From NCBI GenBank assembly GCA_002339325.1, contig DDKK01000008.1, positions 1-52,975 of the forward strand: DNA of 52,975 bases, given 5' to 3'. Source of the DNA: Nitrospiraceae bacterium UBA2600. Lineage in GTDB: Bacteria > Nitrospirota > Thermodesulfovibrionia > Thermodesulfovibrionales > Thermodesulfovibrionaceae. The notes beneath the pieces were generated by a model, which did not search any database, was not told the origin of the DNA, and saw only the letters and a program-made list of their open reading frames with translations. Shown here in pieces: positions 1 through 7,779 of the stretch. Both the position numbers and the translations under genes were made by a program. Within the stretch, counting starts at the first letter, position 1; every line of letters begins with the position of its first letter.

Positions 1-1278
1 GAACTTATGGCCAGCCTAAAGGAAGAGTTTATAAACGGAGCTCTAAAAAATGGAATTTCCAAGGAAGCTGCTGATTCCCTCTTTAATCTAATGGCAGCTT
101 TCGGTGAGTACGGCTTTAATAAATCTCACTCTGCCGCATACGCATATCTTTCATACGTTACAGCATATTTAAAAGCTCATTTTCCTGTAGAGTTCTTTGC
201 AGCAAACCTCTCAAATGAAATGGGAGACAGCAACAAAATAGTGAAATTTATAAATGAGTGTAAATCTTGGGGAATTGAGATTTTGGGACCGGATATAAAT
301 GAATCGCAAAGATTCTTTACCGTAAGCGGAGATTCTATAAGATTTGGCCTTGAGGCAGTAAAGGGTGTTGGTGGTGCTGCTTTAGAGTCTATTCTTAAAG
401 AAAGGCAGAAAGGTAGATTTAACTCAATGGCCGAATTCCTTAAGAGAGTGGATACAAAAAAGGTTAATAAAAAAGTGGTAGAGTCTCTAATCAAAGCGGG
501 AGCTTTTGACTCCCTGTATCCATCAGCGAGAGTTGCCCAGGCAAGAGCATTGGCAATGGACGAATTTTTATCCATAAAAAATAACACGTCGAAAACAGGA
601 TTGTTCTCTATTCAGGAGAATGTAGAAGAGTGGGATACAGCAGTACTTCTCAGTGAGGAAAAAGCATCCCTTGGATTTTATCTTTCTGGACATCCTCTAA
701 AACCCATAAGACCAGCGCTTAATAAGAAAAACATATCTACGATTGCCGATATTTTTGAGGCGGCAGAAGAGGATTTTGAAGATGAAGTTGAAAACTCACA
801 AGAGGTAACCATTGCAGGAATTATTGATGAAGTGAAAAGCAAAGCAAAGGAAAAGGGAATTACAGGCTACATAACAATTGAAGATGAAACAGGAAGGTTA
901 GAGGTTGTTATTCATCCAGAGCTTTTCAAGAAATACAGCGAAATTTTAAAAGAGAAAAATACCATATTAATAAAGGGTCTTATTTTTAAGTCAAATGATA
1001 CCACGAAATTTCTTGCAAGAGATATCGAAGACCTCAATAGAGCAGACTTGAAAATAAAATACGAGATTACCGTTGACTGTTCCGATGAAAAAGAAGCACA
1101 GCAGACTCTGAGAGAGATAAGACAGTACTTAACAGACCGAATTAATGGAGAAGGTAGTGTATTCATCCGTTTAAATTTATCAGAACATTATGTTACTATT
1201 TTAAGTCCTCTTGAACCATGCATAGATTTTGATGCAAAATTAGAGAAAATTAAAAACTGTAATATGAGGATAATATGA
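1..1278 (+). CDS. dnaE: DNA polymerase III alpha subunit, C-terminal part (5' end outside window)
   Basis: Catalytic subunit of the replicative polymerase. The reading frame is open from base 1, so the gene begins upstream; the ATG at base 7 is internal. Visible are the finger-region motif GYGFNKSHSAAYA, helix-hairpin-helix-like sequence (FGLEAVKGVGGAALESI), the KASLGFYLSGHPL segment, and an OB fold (about residues 265-345, VTIAGIIDEVKSK to LIKGLIF) followed by the usual tail. The stop overlaps the accA start (ATGA), implying co-transcription. The family assignment is secure. Confidence 0.96.
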   Translation, partial: ELMASLKEEFINGALKNGISKEAADSLFNLMAAFGEYGFNKSHSAAYAYLSYVTAYLKAHFPVEFFAANLSNEMGDSNKIVKFINECKSWGIEILGPDINESQRFFTVSGDSIRFGLEAVKGVGGAALESILKERQKGRFNSMAEFLKRVDTKKVNKKVVESLIKAGAFDSLYPSARVAQARALAMDEFLSIKNNTSKTGLFSIQENVEEWDTAVLLSEEKASLGFYLSGHPLKPIRPALNKKNISTIADIFEAAEEDFEDEVENSQEVTIAGIIDEVKSKAKEKGITGYITIEDETGRLEVVIHPELFKKYSEILKEKNTILIKGLIFKSNDTTKFLARDIEDLNRADLKIKYEITVDCSDEKEAQQTLREIRQYLTDRINGEGSVFIRLNLSEHYVTILSPLEPCIDFDAKLEKIKNCNMRII

Positions 1279-2240
1279 CCTACTATCTTGATTTTGAAAA
1301 ACCAATTCAAGAACTTGAGACAAAAATTGAAGAGCTAAAGAAACTCTCTGACGGAGGTGATATTGATTTAACTCAGGAAATTAAGAGAATAAACAAAAAA
1401 CTCAAAGACCTCAAAACCGAAATATTCTCAAATTTAACGCCCTGGCAGAAAACGCAACTGGCAAGACATCCAGAAAGACCATATACCCTTGATTATATCT
1501 CTATGATGATGGATGATTTCATAGAGCTTCATGGAGACCGAAGATTTGGAGATGACCCTGCAGTTGTTGCAGGAATAGGCAAGATTGACAACTGCTCAGT
1601 TATAATCGTTGGACATCAGAAAGGCAGGACAATAAAAGAAAGAATATATCGTAACTTTGGACAGGCCCATCCAGAAGGTTACAGGAAAGCTCTGAGGGTA
1701 ATGAAAATTGCCGAGAGGTTTAAAATACCCATTGTTACCTTAATAGATACGCCCGGTGCATTTCCAGGAATAGGTGCGGAAGAAAGAGGACAGGCCGAAG
1801 CCATAGCAAACAATTTAATGGAAATCTCCCTACTTAAAACACCTATAATAAGCATTGTAATAGGTGAAGGTGGAAGTGGTGGAGCTTTAGCACTGAGCGT
1901 ATGTGACAGAATTTTCATGCTTGAACACTCAATATACTCGGTCATATCTCCTGAGGGTTGCGCTGCAATACTCTGGAAAAAAAACAGTGACGTTGGCGTG
2001 GAAGATTACGCCAGAGCTGCTTCTGAACTGAAACTGACGGCAGAAGACCTTAAAGAGTATGGCATAATTGACGACATAATTCCAGAACCTCTGGGAGGTG
2101 CTCACAGAGAACCACAAGAAATGGCAAAACGAATTAAAAATAAAATTTTAACAACAATTAATGAGCTTCAGAAAGTATCTGTTGACGAGCTTATACAGAG
2201 AAGATACAAAAAATTTAGGAAAATTGGTAATTTTTGGTAA
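1275..2240 (+). CDS. accA: acetyl-CoA carboxylase carboxyltransferase subunit alpha
   Basis: Transfers carboxyl from carboxybiotin to acetyl-CoA, the first step of fatty acid synthesis; works with AccD in the cytoplasm. 321 aa is normal for the family. Seen: the N-terminal helical hairpin with TPWQKTQLARHPERPYTLDYI, the motif DDPAVVAGIGKID, and the crotonase-fold oxyanion signatures GAFPGIGAEERGQ and IGEGGSGGALAL. The ATG overlaps the dnaE stop by four bases. It ends 6 bp from the convergent PIN gene. accD is not in the window. Confidence 0.97.
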   Translation: MTYYLDFEKPIQELETKIEELKKLSDGGDIDLTQEIKRINKKLKDLKTEIFSNLTPWQKTQLARHPERPYTLDYISMMMDDFIELHGDRRFGDDPAVVAGIGKIDNCSVIIVGHQKGRTIKERIYRNFGQAHPEGYRKALRVMKIAERFKIPIVTLIDTPGAFPGIGAEERGQAEAIANNLMEISLLKTPIISIVIGEGGSGGALALSVCDRIFMLEHSIYSVISPEGCAAILWKKNSDVGVEDYARAASELKLTAEDLKEYGIIDDIIPEPLGGAHREPQEMAKRIKNKILTTINELQKVSVDELIQRRYKKFRKIGNFW

Positions 2241-2246
2241 TAATAT

Positions 2247-2831
2247 CTACTTGTAAAGCAAAAAATCTCTGAATTTATCCGGCAAAATCCATTCAACCCC
2301 CAATTTATCAGCCCAAATGATAAGTCCTTGGTCTCCGGTAACCAGTGTTCCTTTAAGCTCAAAGGATAGAAATATTAAGTCCACATCCTCTTTACTGTCA
2401 ATAATTCCTTCTCTGAGTGCTTCTCTGTATTTTTTTCTAACATCCTTTATAGTTTCATCAATTCCCTTTTGAGAAACACTTTTTACAGCATTTTCGGCAA
2501 CCCTCAATCCTTTGTTTACTCTTGTTCTGATTTCTTCAACTAAGTCATAGAAAAATATTGAAGGACAAACAATTCTGTGTTTATTGGGAGATTTAATTCG
2601 TAAAATAGAGTAAAAATCCGAGGGAATTTTTTTTTCATCAATAAAATTTAACAGCTCTTTGAAAACAGAGGAAGGCATGTAGAAATCAAATTTTTTATTC
2701 TCTTTTGCAAGCCTGGTGAATTCTTCAATGGCATTTTCAGGACTTTTGCCAAAATATTTTCTTACATCAGGATTTATGAAAACGCTTGTATCGAGAACAA
2801 TTTTACGTTTACGGGAAAAAAAAGATATCAT
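2247..2831 (-). CDS. RNA ligase partner protein, PIN domain (UPF0278/MJ1548-like)
   Basis: 194-aa PIN-fold protein. The N-terminal IVLDTSVFINPDVRKYFG supplies the first acidic residue; EGIIDSKEDVDLIFLSFEL and VTGDQGLIIWA supply the later acidic residues of a PIN nuclease. The whole length matches what is known of the PIN_5 family usually found beside an ATP-dependent RNA ligase; no ligase gene is in this window. Its ATG overlaps the stop of the upstream LapB-like gene (ATGA), so the two are probably translated together. RNA processing or repair is an inference from the family. Confidence 0.82.
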   Translation of the reverse strand: MISFFSRKRKIVLDTSVFINPDVRKYFGKSPENAIEEFTRLAKENKKFDFYMPSSVFKELLNFIDEKKIPSDFYSILRIKSPNKHRIVCPSIFFYDLVEEIRTRVNKGLRVAENAVKSVSQKGIDETIKDVRKKYREALREGIIDSKEDVDLIFLSFELKGTLVTGDQGLIIWADKLGVEWILPDKFRDFLLYK

Positions 2832-4138
2832 TTAATCTCACAGCCCCGAAGGTCAACATCAAAACTATTCCATTGATTGCATATACTGCATCTTCCTGAC
2901 CACTCATCAAAGGAAGAACTACATTCTTTACATATGTAAGTTAAATTCGAAACCTTTGCTTCGGGGCAGAGGGACTTAAATTCTGCCACTGCTTTGGTAA
3001 CTTGATTTCTTCTAAGATATAGATATCCCTTTATACAATGAAGTTTTGGCGTTGAGCATACAGCAGGGTCAATAGAAGAAAGTGTATCTATTGCATCATC
3101 TATCATTTCAAGCCTGTAGTAAAGCCTTCCCAGCAAAAATTTGAGCTCTATGTTTTGTTGTTGTTCATTAATGGCTTTTATGTAGAACTGAATTAAACGC
3201 TTTGGGTCTCCCATACTTATTAAAAGGTCTTCCAGTCTGATTAAGAGAAGATTAGACTTTAATTCTCTAAAAGATTTTTGTAAAAATTCTATGGCTTCCT
3301 CCATTTCTCCTCTTGCTATCATTACCTCTGCCATTCCTAATTGAGCAGGTATGAAATCTGGATTAGATTTAATTATGCTTTCAAATATCCTTCCTGCCTG
3401 TTCCAAGTCTCCAGATTCAAGATTTGTTCTCGCATACTCGTAGCTATATCCTATAAGTCTTCTTTCCTCCTCTGTCTTTTTAAATTCAGGTATGAGTTTT
3501 AAAATTTTTTTCTGAAGATTTATGAGGTCACTCCATCTTTCAAGCTTTTCAAGAATTGTTCGCATCTTATAGTGAGCAGTAAGATTGTCTGGTTCGAGAT
3601 TTGTTATTTGCTCTATATACTTGAGAGCCATTTCATTTTCATTAATTTTTTCCATAACATTCTCTAAAGAAAAAAGCGGAACAATGTTTTTAGGGTCTAA
3701 CTCATAGGCCTTTCTGTAGTATTTTAATGCTGTTTTATAATCTTCCTCTTTTACTGCTAAGTCTCCAAGCCTTATTATCGCATCAATGTGGTCTGGCTCC
3801 TCTTTAAGTATCTCCTGCAACGCCTCTTTAGCTTCAGTAATCTTTTCCCTCATAATAGCATTAAGGGCTTTTGCATAAAATTCTTTTATTTTCTCCTCTC
3901 TTTTATGTTTCTTCTGAATCTGCAATCTATTTATAAGATTTGAAGTGTCTCTTATGAAAAATACTATAAAAACAAAAAAAGCACCAAAACTTATTGATAA
4001 GAGTACAAGACCTATTTTAGGCATTTCATAGGAAGCGCCAAAGGGAATTTTAAGAACAACGGCTTCTTTATTTTCCATTGCAAAAAGTCCGATAATAGTG
4101 AGAAAGAGAAGTATAAGAAAAATTAAAAATTTCGACAT
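2828..4138 (-). CDS. lapB: LapA/LapB-like membrane-anchored TPR protein with C-terminal zinc ribbon
   Basis: The N-terminus has two membrane segments in a LapA/DUF1049-like arrangement (MSKFLIFLILLFLTIIGLF, then VLLSISFGAFFVFIVFFI). These are followed by about eight TPR repeats and a C-terminal rubredoxin-type ribbon with two CxxC pairs (CKECSSSF...CSICNQW), the plan of LapB/YciM. LapB controls LPS amount through LpxC turnover in Gram-negative bacteria. Having both LapA-type segments in one chain is unusual. Start chosen at 4138 (GAGG 5 nt upstream); an upstream in-frame non-ATG start at 4159 has no ribosome site. Confidence 0.8.
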   Translation of the reverse strand: MSKFLIFLILLFLTIIGLFAMENKEAVVLKIPFGASYEMPKIGLVLLSISFGAFFVFIVFFIRDTSNLINRLQIQKKHKREEKIKEFYAKALNAIMREKITEAKEALQEILKEEPDHIDAIIRLGDLAVKEEDYKTALKYYRKAYELDPKNIVPLFSLENVMEKINENEMALKYIEQITNLEPDNLTAHYKMRTILEKLERWSDLINLQKKILKLIPEFKKTEEERRLIGYSYEYARTNLESGDLEQAGRIFESIIKSNPDFIPAQLGMAEVMIARGEMEEAIEFLQKSFRELKSNLLLIRLEDLLISMGDPKRLIQFYIKAINEQQQNIELKFLLGRLYYRLEMIDDAIDTLSSIDPAVCSTPKLHCIKGYLYLRRNQVTKAVAEFKSLCPEAKVSNLTYICKECSSSFDEWSGRCSICNQWNSFDVDLRGCEIK

Positions 4139-4202
4139 AAATACCTCGCAAACTGGCAATTTTTTAATTATACCTTAAAGAAGTATTAAAAATTAATACT
4201 AA

Positions 4203-4233
4203 TTGACAAACTGATGCTATTGTATGTTATTTT
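4203..4233 (+). promoter_or_regulatory. probable tRNA-Ala(GGC) promoter
   Basis: A consensus TTGACA (4203-4208) is followed by an AT-rich -10-like stretch around 4225-4233 (TGTTATTTT), about 20 bp before the tRNA 5' end. Spacing is loose, so the -10 is uncertain. Confidence 0.4.
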
Positions 4234-4252
4234 TATCTATCGACTTTTATTT

Positions 4253-4328
<76 letters not shown>

Positions 4329-4357
4329 AGTAAAATCAAGGTTTTTTGAATTTTCAA

Positions 4358-5395
4358 CTATCCCCTCTCCTGCCTGACTGTGATAAAATTGTGATAAATT
4401 GTGATATTCAACGAATTAACTGCCTTTTCCTTATGTGCCTTTGATAAGTGGCTGTATTTTAAGGTCATTTTAATGGTTTTGTGTCCTAAAAGTTCCTGAA
4501 CAGTTTTCAGGTCAACTCCGTTCATTACAAGATGGCTGGCAAAGGTGTGTCTTAAGTCATGAAATCTGAAATCAGTAATTCCTGCTCTCTTGCAGGCTGT
4601 CCTGAAGCTTCTTTTAATGTCAGTCAATCTCTTTCCTGTGTCAGGGTTCAAGAATACATAATCAGAGTCAAGCCTTCTGCTTTTAATGAGGTCTCTGAAT
4701 AAGAACTTAAGAGTATCATTTAGAGGAATGTCTCTTCTCTCTCCGTTTTTGGTCTTCTCAAGGTGGATATAACCATGCTTGAGGTCAATCTGACTCCATG
4801 TGATGCCCAGAATTTCTCCCTTTCTCATGCCAGTATTCAAGGCAGTGATAATGATAGGCTTTAAGTGTGGTTCAGCTGCATCAATTAGCTTCTGGCATTC
4901 CTCAAGGGATAGGAACCTCAATCTTTGAATTTCTCCTTTAAGGGGTTTTACTCTTTGCACTCTCTTAAGGGCTTCCTCTCCTGTCAATTCCCATTCGTAA
5001 GCTTTTCTCAGTGAGTGTTTGATAGTGGCAATAATTCTGTTTACACTGGCTGGAGTTCTGCCTTTCAGGAGGTCTCCCTGAAGGAGTTCAAGGTCTCTGG
5101 TGGTAATCTGGTTGACAGGTAGTTTTTTAAACCACTCAGGGATAACTTTGAAGTAATATTTTTTACTCTGGTGAGAAGCCTGCCTCTCTGAAAAAGGTAA
5201 ATAATGATTCTCAAAGAATTCACAAAAAGAAATCTGATTTTCAACTTCCTTAACAGGATTGTCAAGTTCAAGAAGTGCTCTGGCATAAATCTCTGTGGCT
5301 TTTTTTCTATCTGAGGTTTTGGTTGAGAATCTGAATTGTTTTCCATTAACTGCGATAGAAAACCACCAGATATTGCCTCGCTTATACAATCCCAT
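4358..5395 (-). CDS. int: tyrosine recombinase (integrase) of element 1
   Basis: 345 aa. The N-terminal arm-binding-like segment (MGLYKRGNIWWFSIAVNGKQ) is followed by a SAM-like core-binding region (about 60-150) and a catalytic domain. Catalytic signatures: TGMRKGEILGI (Arg I), KTKNGERRDIPL (Lys), HDLRHTFASHL (HxxR), LGHKTIKMTLKYSHLS (His and nucleophilic Tyr). It is closely similar in plan and sequence to the integrase at 41585-42655. It sits against the tRNA it presumably targets. Start and ribosome site lie inside a hairpin (see 5392-5424). Confidence 0.93.
   Translation of the reverse strand: MGLYKRGNIWWFSIAVNGKQFRFSTKTSDRKKATEIYARALLELDNPVKEVENQISFCEFFENHYLPFSERQASHQSKKYYFKVIPEWFKKLPVNQITTRDLELLQGDLLKGRTPASVNRIIATIKHSLRKAYEWELTGEEALKRVQRVKPLKGEIQRLRFLSLEECQKLIDAAEPHLKPIIITALNTGMRKGEILGITWSQIDLKHGYIHLEKTKNGERRDIPLNDTLKFLFRDLIKSRRLDSDYVFLNPDTGKRLTDIKRSFRTACKRAGITDFRFHDLRHTFASHLVMNGVDLKTVQELLGHKTIKMTLKYSHLSKAHKEKAVNSLNITIYHNFITVRQERG
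4379..4405 (-). repeat. integrase arm-type repeats, left end of element 1
   Basis: Two TGTGATAAA copies (4379-4387, 4390-4398) and a partial third (4400-4405) lie 50-80 bp from the tRNA, inside the last codons of the integrase gene. The same motif recurs at the far end of this element (33488-33507) and at both ends of element 2. That placement fits accessory integrase binding sites (inference). Confidence 0.6.
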
Positions 5396-5424
5396 GTTCT
5401 GCCTCCTTTCGGCTCAGAACATGG
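5392..5424 (-). promoter_or_regulatory. hairpin burying the integrase start codon
   Basis: On the - strand CCATGTTCTG and CAGAACATGG form a perfect 10-bp stem. The 13-nt loop holds AAAGGAGG, and the integrase ATG (5393-5395) lies within the 3' arm. The mRNA would thus hide its start codon. The 13-mer GCCATGTTCTGAG of the 5' arm recurs at 33555-33567, 13 bp from the far attachment repeat, so a protein-binding role is also possible. Confidence 0.65.
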
Positions 5425-5482
5425 CCTACCTGCTTGTCAATGAACTGGGATAAGGTAGGATAGAAAAAAATCATCAGGCGGG

Positions 5483-5716
5483 TCAAGACTCCTTGAGTGC
5501 TTTTTGGATTTTTCTTTTAATAGTGACAACAATATCGTCAACTTCAGGATTTCTACTCAGTCGGTTCTGAATAAATTGGTCAATGTCTTCTTTTCTGAAT
5601 CGGATTCTTTTCTGCAGTCTAACGTATGGAATAATTCCCTGTTTGATATAGTGGTAGAGGGTTCTTTTTGTGATTTTGAGAATTTGAGTTACTTCATTTG
5701 GAGTAAGTAGTTCCAT
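5483..5716 (-). CDS. xis: excisionase-like helix-turn-helix protein (MerR/AlpA type)
   Basis: 77 aa. MELLTPNEVTQILKITKRTL followed by YHYIKQGIIPYVRLQKRIRF and RKEDIDQFI is the winged-helix pattern of phage and plasmid excisionase/AlpA-like DNA-binding proteins. It lies directly upstream of the integrase on the same strand, fitting control of integration and excision. A similar protein precedes the integrase of element 2 (41276-41515). Its start abuts the preceding gene (5717). Gene symbol is by analogy only. Confidence 0.7.
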   Translation of the reverse strand: MELLTPNEVTQILKITKRTLYHYIKQGIIPYVRLQKRIRFRKEDIDQFIQNRLSRNPEVDDIVVTIKRKIQKALKES

Positions 5717-5956
5717 TTACACTCCCTTAAGTGAAAAGGTTTTATTGCAGGCCTTGCAAACATATCTAAGCCTGCCATTCACTAACTTCCGTGCCATAAC
5801 AGTTTGACAATGTGGACACTTCCTTAGTTGAGCATTGCTTTTATTAAGCACTGACTTAATCCACTGGTGGCATTCCTGAGCAGAGGCAAACTCTGGCTCA
5901 GGTATGCCGTAGTATCTGGCTAAAGCGTTTGCGATAGCAAAGGCTTTTTGGTTCAT
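5717..5956 (-). CDS. small zinc-ribbon protein
   Basis: 79 aa. The C-terminal half carries CPHCQTVMARK and CKACNKTF, two CxxC pairs 18 residues apart, typical of a zinc ribbon; the N-terminal 45 residues are helical with no recognised domain. Zinc ribbons of this size often bind nucleic acid or partner proteins; no specific function can be assigned. It directly precedes the excisionase-like gene, so the two are probably one transcription unit. Confidence 0.6.
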   Translation of the reverse strand: MNQKAFAIANALARYYGIPEPEFASAQECHQWIKSVLNKSNAQLRKCPHCQTVMARKLVNGRLRYVCKACNKTFSLKGV

Positions 5957-5966
5957 TTTAAAAACC

Positions 5967-6149
5967 TCACATGAAAAGTAATAAAAGAAATAAAAATATG
6001 AATGCTATTCCAAAAGTCTTTTTCGCTTTCAACTTCGTGGCCACTGGGTCAATGTTCAGTAACTGACAGTATTTCTCCCATGTGAACTCTCGGCATTCCT
6101 CTGCTGGCAAACTGCTTCTGTAAATCCAATAACAAAGATACTCTTTCAT
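5967..6149 (-). CDS. small protein with C-terminal membrane segment
   Basis: 60 aa, unrecognised. The first 45 residues are polar with aromatic residues (MKEYLCYWIYRSSLPAEECR); the last 15 are strongly hydrophobic (FGIAFIFLFLLLLFM), predicting a tail anchor. A GAGG ribosome site lies before the ATG. It sits in the same-strand run leading to the integrase. Confidence 0.5.
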   Translation of the reverse strand: MKEYLCYWIYRSSLPAEECREFTWEKYCQLLNIDPVATKLKAKKTFGIAFIFLFLLLLFM

Positions 6150-6170
6150 TTGCCCTCCTCTATTAATTTC

Positions 6171-6377
6171 TTAGAAAGGTTCTTCAGTCTGTTCCTTTTC
6201 TTTTCTCTCTTTTACAGTTAGCCACCCGTCCCAGCTTGAACTTATAGGGATACAATCAAGTTTTATCGAAAATCCCTTTTCCTTTTCTAATAACACTCCA
6301 ATCTTAGCCCATTTTGCTTTTTCTCCATTTTCAGTTACTGTGCTGTCAACTTTTGCCAAAAGGTCATAAACTTTCAT
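6171..6377 (-). CDS. hypothetical small protein (plasmid/phage type)
   Basis: 68 aa. MKVYDLLAKVDSTVTENGEK followed by AKWAKIGVLLEKEKGFSIKL resembles small proteins found in plasmids and conjugative elements that begin with a K(V/I)YDL and GVLLEK strand pattern; no function is known to me. A good ribosome site (AAGGAGG) precedes the ATG, and the TGCATTA-type promoter-like motif is at 6405-6421. First gene of the integrase-side operon. Confidence 0.5.
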   Translation of the reverse strand: MKVYDLLAKVDSTVTENGEKAKWAKIGVLLEKEKGFSIKLDCIPISSSWDGWLTVKERKEKEQTEEPF

Positions 6378-6404
6378 TTTTTATTTCCTCCTTTCATTTG
6401 TTTT

Positions 6405-6421
6405 CTAATATATTTAATGCA
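6405..6421 (-). promoter_or_regulatory. TGCATTA-type promoter-like motif, copy 1
   Basis: The - strand reads TGCATTAAATATATTAG, ending 28 nt before the ATG of the gene at 6377. The same motif precedes genes at 7392, 11321, 11760, 12040 and 18778 (see findings). Confidence 0.45.
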
Positions 6422-6488
6422 GTTCTAATTACATATAGACTACTTTTTTTCATTTTTGTCCCGTTTTTTAAAAAAATTTTAAAAACTA

Positions 6489-6566
6489 CCTTAGTGCAAA
6501 TTGCTATAAACTTGTTGAAATTGTTTCAACAAGTTTATGAGGCATTTATGAGGCATTTATGAGGCA
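6489..6566. repeat. repeat family A copy 1 plus three 11-bp tandem repeats
   Basis: 6489-6533 is the family A unit: CCTTAGTGCAAATTG followed by palindrome CTTGTTGAAA-TTG-TTTCAACAAG. Abutting it at 6534-6566 are three exact tandem copies of TTTATGAGGCA. The rest of 6378-6739 holds no credible gene. Confidence 0.7.
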
Positions 6567-6739
6567 TCATTTTTAAAAAAACAAAAAATACAATTCAAAA
6601 CATGCGTATTGAGTTCGTTTTCGACTATCTCAACTTGAAAAGTTTTTGAATAGTATTGAAAACAAAAAAAACACAATTTGTGTAGTATTTTGTATTGATT
6701 TTCTTTTTCTTTTTTTCTAAAAATGATGAAAAAAACATT

Positions 6740-6774
6740 ACCCATGCGAGTGCAGGCATCACACTCGCATGGGT
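6740..6774 (-). terminator. rho-independent terminator of the mobilization operon
   Basis: Perfect 13-bp inverted repeat ACCCATGCGAGTG/CACTCGCATGGGT with a 9-nt loop. On the - strand it is followed by AATG and T7. It lies downstream of the small membrane protein gene at 6808-6969, ending the long - strand operon. Confidence 0.85.
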
Positions 6775-6807
6775 GGAGTAAGACAACTTTCTGAGCTTTA
6801 AAACTCA

Positions 6808-6969
6808 TTAGGTATTTTGTATCTCATTTTGATATATGAGAAAAAAAACATATACAACAACAAGCATCACTAAAGCCGTGATCGCATAATCAAGAGTTAC
6901 AGAAAGTTCCAAAGCCGTAGCCGCCCTGTCGAGTTCTGCTGTAGCTTCATTTATCCAGTATCTTTTCAT
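6808..6969 (-). CDS. 53-aa single-span membrane protein
   Basis: Short gene with an excellent ribosome site (AAAGGAGGG, 7 nt before ATG). The product starts MKRYWINEATAELDRAATAL; its C-terminal half is one hydrophobic helix (YAITALVMLVVVYVFFLIY) with a short tail. It is last in the membrane-protein run before the terminator. A pilin- or holin-like role cannot be judged from sequence. Confidence 0.6.
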   Translation of the reverse strand: MKRYWINEATAELDRAATALELSVTLDYAITALVMLVVVYVFFLIYQNEIQNT

Positions 6970-6987
6970 TTTTTAACCCTCCTTTCC

Positions 6988-7392
6988 TTATTTTTTTATA
7001 ACGGCGGAAATTTCATATATATGCGTCTGCTGTTTCTCATCCCTGCATGTCATCGTAATTTTTTCGCTGTAGAAAGAGTTAGAGCCTTTTTTCAACTGAA
7101 TTTTCTGAGCATTTTCTTGTTGATCCATTTCGTCTGCGATTTTTCTGAGGAATTCTTCAGAAAGTAGCTTTTTTCTTGCCTTTTCAATGTTTTCTGCTGT
7201 TATCGTAGTTTCATAGACATACGAATTCGAGTATATTGGATTGTTGAACTCATACGTGACCGGACATACTATTGAAGTTGACTTTGCCATTCCTACTCCA
7301 AGTTGTGCGTTTTTTCCTGTTTCTGCCTGTGCAGTTGCAATTAAAAAAACTACTGCAACTGCTGCGACTGCGGTTAAAATTTTCTTTTTCAT
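6988..7392 (-). CDS. exported protein, paralogue of 7434-7748
   Basis: 134 aa with a clear Sec signal peptide (MKKKILTAVAAVAVVFLIAT, cleavage near AQA-ET at about residue 23). The mature part has no known domain. Its second half (NIEKARKKLLSEEFLRKI ... EKITMTCRDEKQQTHIYEI) lines up with the neighbouring protein (NVDEANEKFNSIEFRKRL ... KNIKMFCKNENETIKTYD), so the two look like diverged duplicates. Ribosome site AGGAGG; promoter-like TGCATTA motif at 7415-7431. Location suggests an envelope role in mobilization or entry exclusion (inference). Confidence 0.6.
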   Translation of the reverse strand: MKKKILTAVAAVAVVFLIATAQAETGKNAQLGVGMAKSTSIVCPVTYEFNNPIYSNSYVYETTITAENIEKARKKLLSEEFLRKIADEMDQQENAQKIQLKKGSNSFYSEKITMTCRDEKQQTHIYEISAVIKK

Positions 7393-7414
7393 AGTTTTAC
7401 CTCCTTTTTGGTTT

Positions 7415-7431
7415 CTAATATATATAATGCA
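7415..7431 (-). promoter_or_regulatory. TGCATTA-type promoter-like motif, copy 2
   Basis: The - strand reads TGCATTATATATATTAG, ending 22 nt before the ATG at 7392; AAGGAGG lies between. Confidence 0.45.
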
Positions 7432-7433
7432 AA

Positions 7434-7748
7434 TTATTCTGTTTCTAAATTAGCATCGTAAGTTTTTATCGTTTCGTTTTCATTTTTGCAAAACATTTTT
7501 ATGTTTTTTACTGAACTTTGTTGAAACTCAGGCAAAAGAAAAACGATATTAAATAATCTCTTTCTAAATTCTATAGAGTTAAATTTTTCGTTTGCTTCAT
7601 CTACGTTCCTAAAAAAAAGAACCGTGGAATATGTTGAATCTTCGCATAACAGTACACATACCACCCTGTTTGTATTTTTATATAGACTTATGATAGCTAA
7701 CAAAACTACTACTAAGATTGTTACGATTAAAATTGTTCTTTTTCTCAT
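7434..7748 (-). CDS. membrane-anchored protein, paralogue of 6988-7392
   Basis: 104 aa. The N-terminal hydrophobic anchor (ILIVTILVVVLLAIISLY) lacks an evident cleavage site; a periplasmic domain containing several cysteines follows. The central and C-terminal segments align with the exported protein next door. No recognised domain. Same-strand member of the operon downstream of the coupling protein. Confidence 0.55.
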   Translation of the reverse strand: MRKRTILIVTILVVVLLAIISLYKNTNRVVCVLLCEDSTYSTVLFFRNVDEANEKFNSIEFRKRLFNIVFLLPEFQQSSVKNIKMFCKNENETIKTYDANLETE

Positions 7749-7779
7749 CTTTATCCCCCTTTTTTTAATCTATATTTAC

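Noticed and set aside
6557..6808. 83-aa - strand reading frame with four cysteines near its start
   Set aside because: It runs through the perfect 13-bp terminator hairpin and lacks a ribosome site; composition is low-complexity Phe/Lys.
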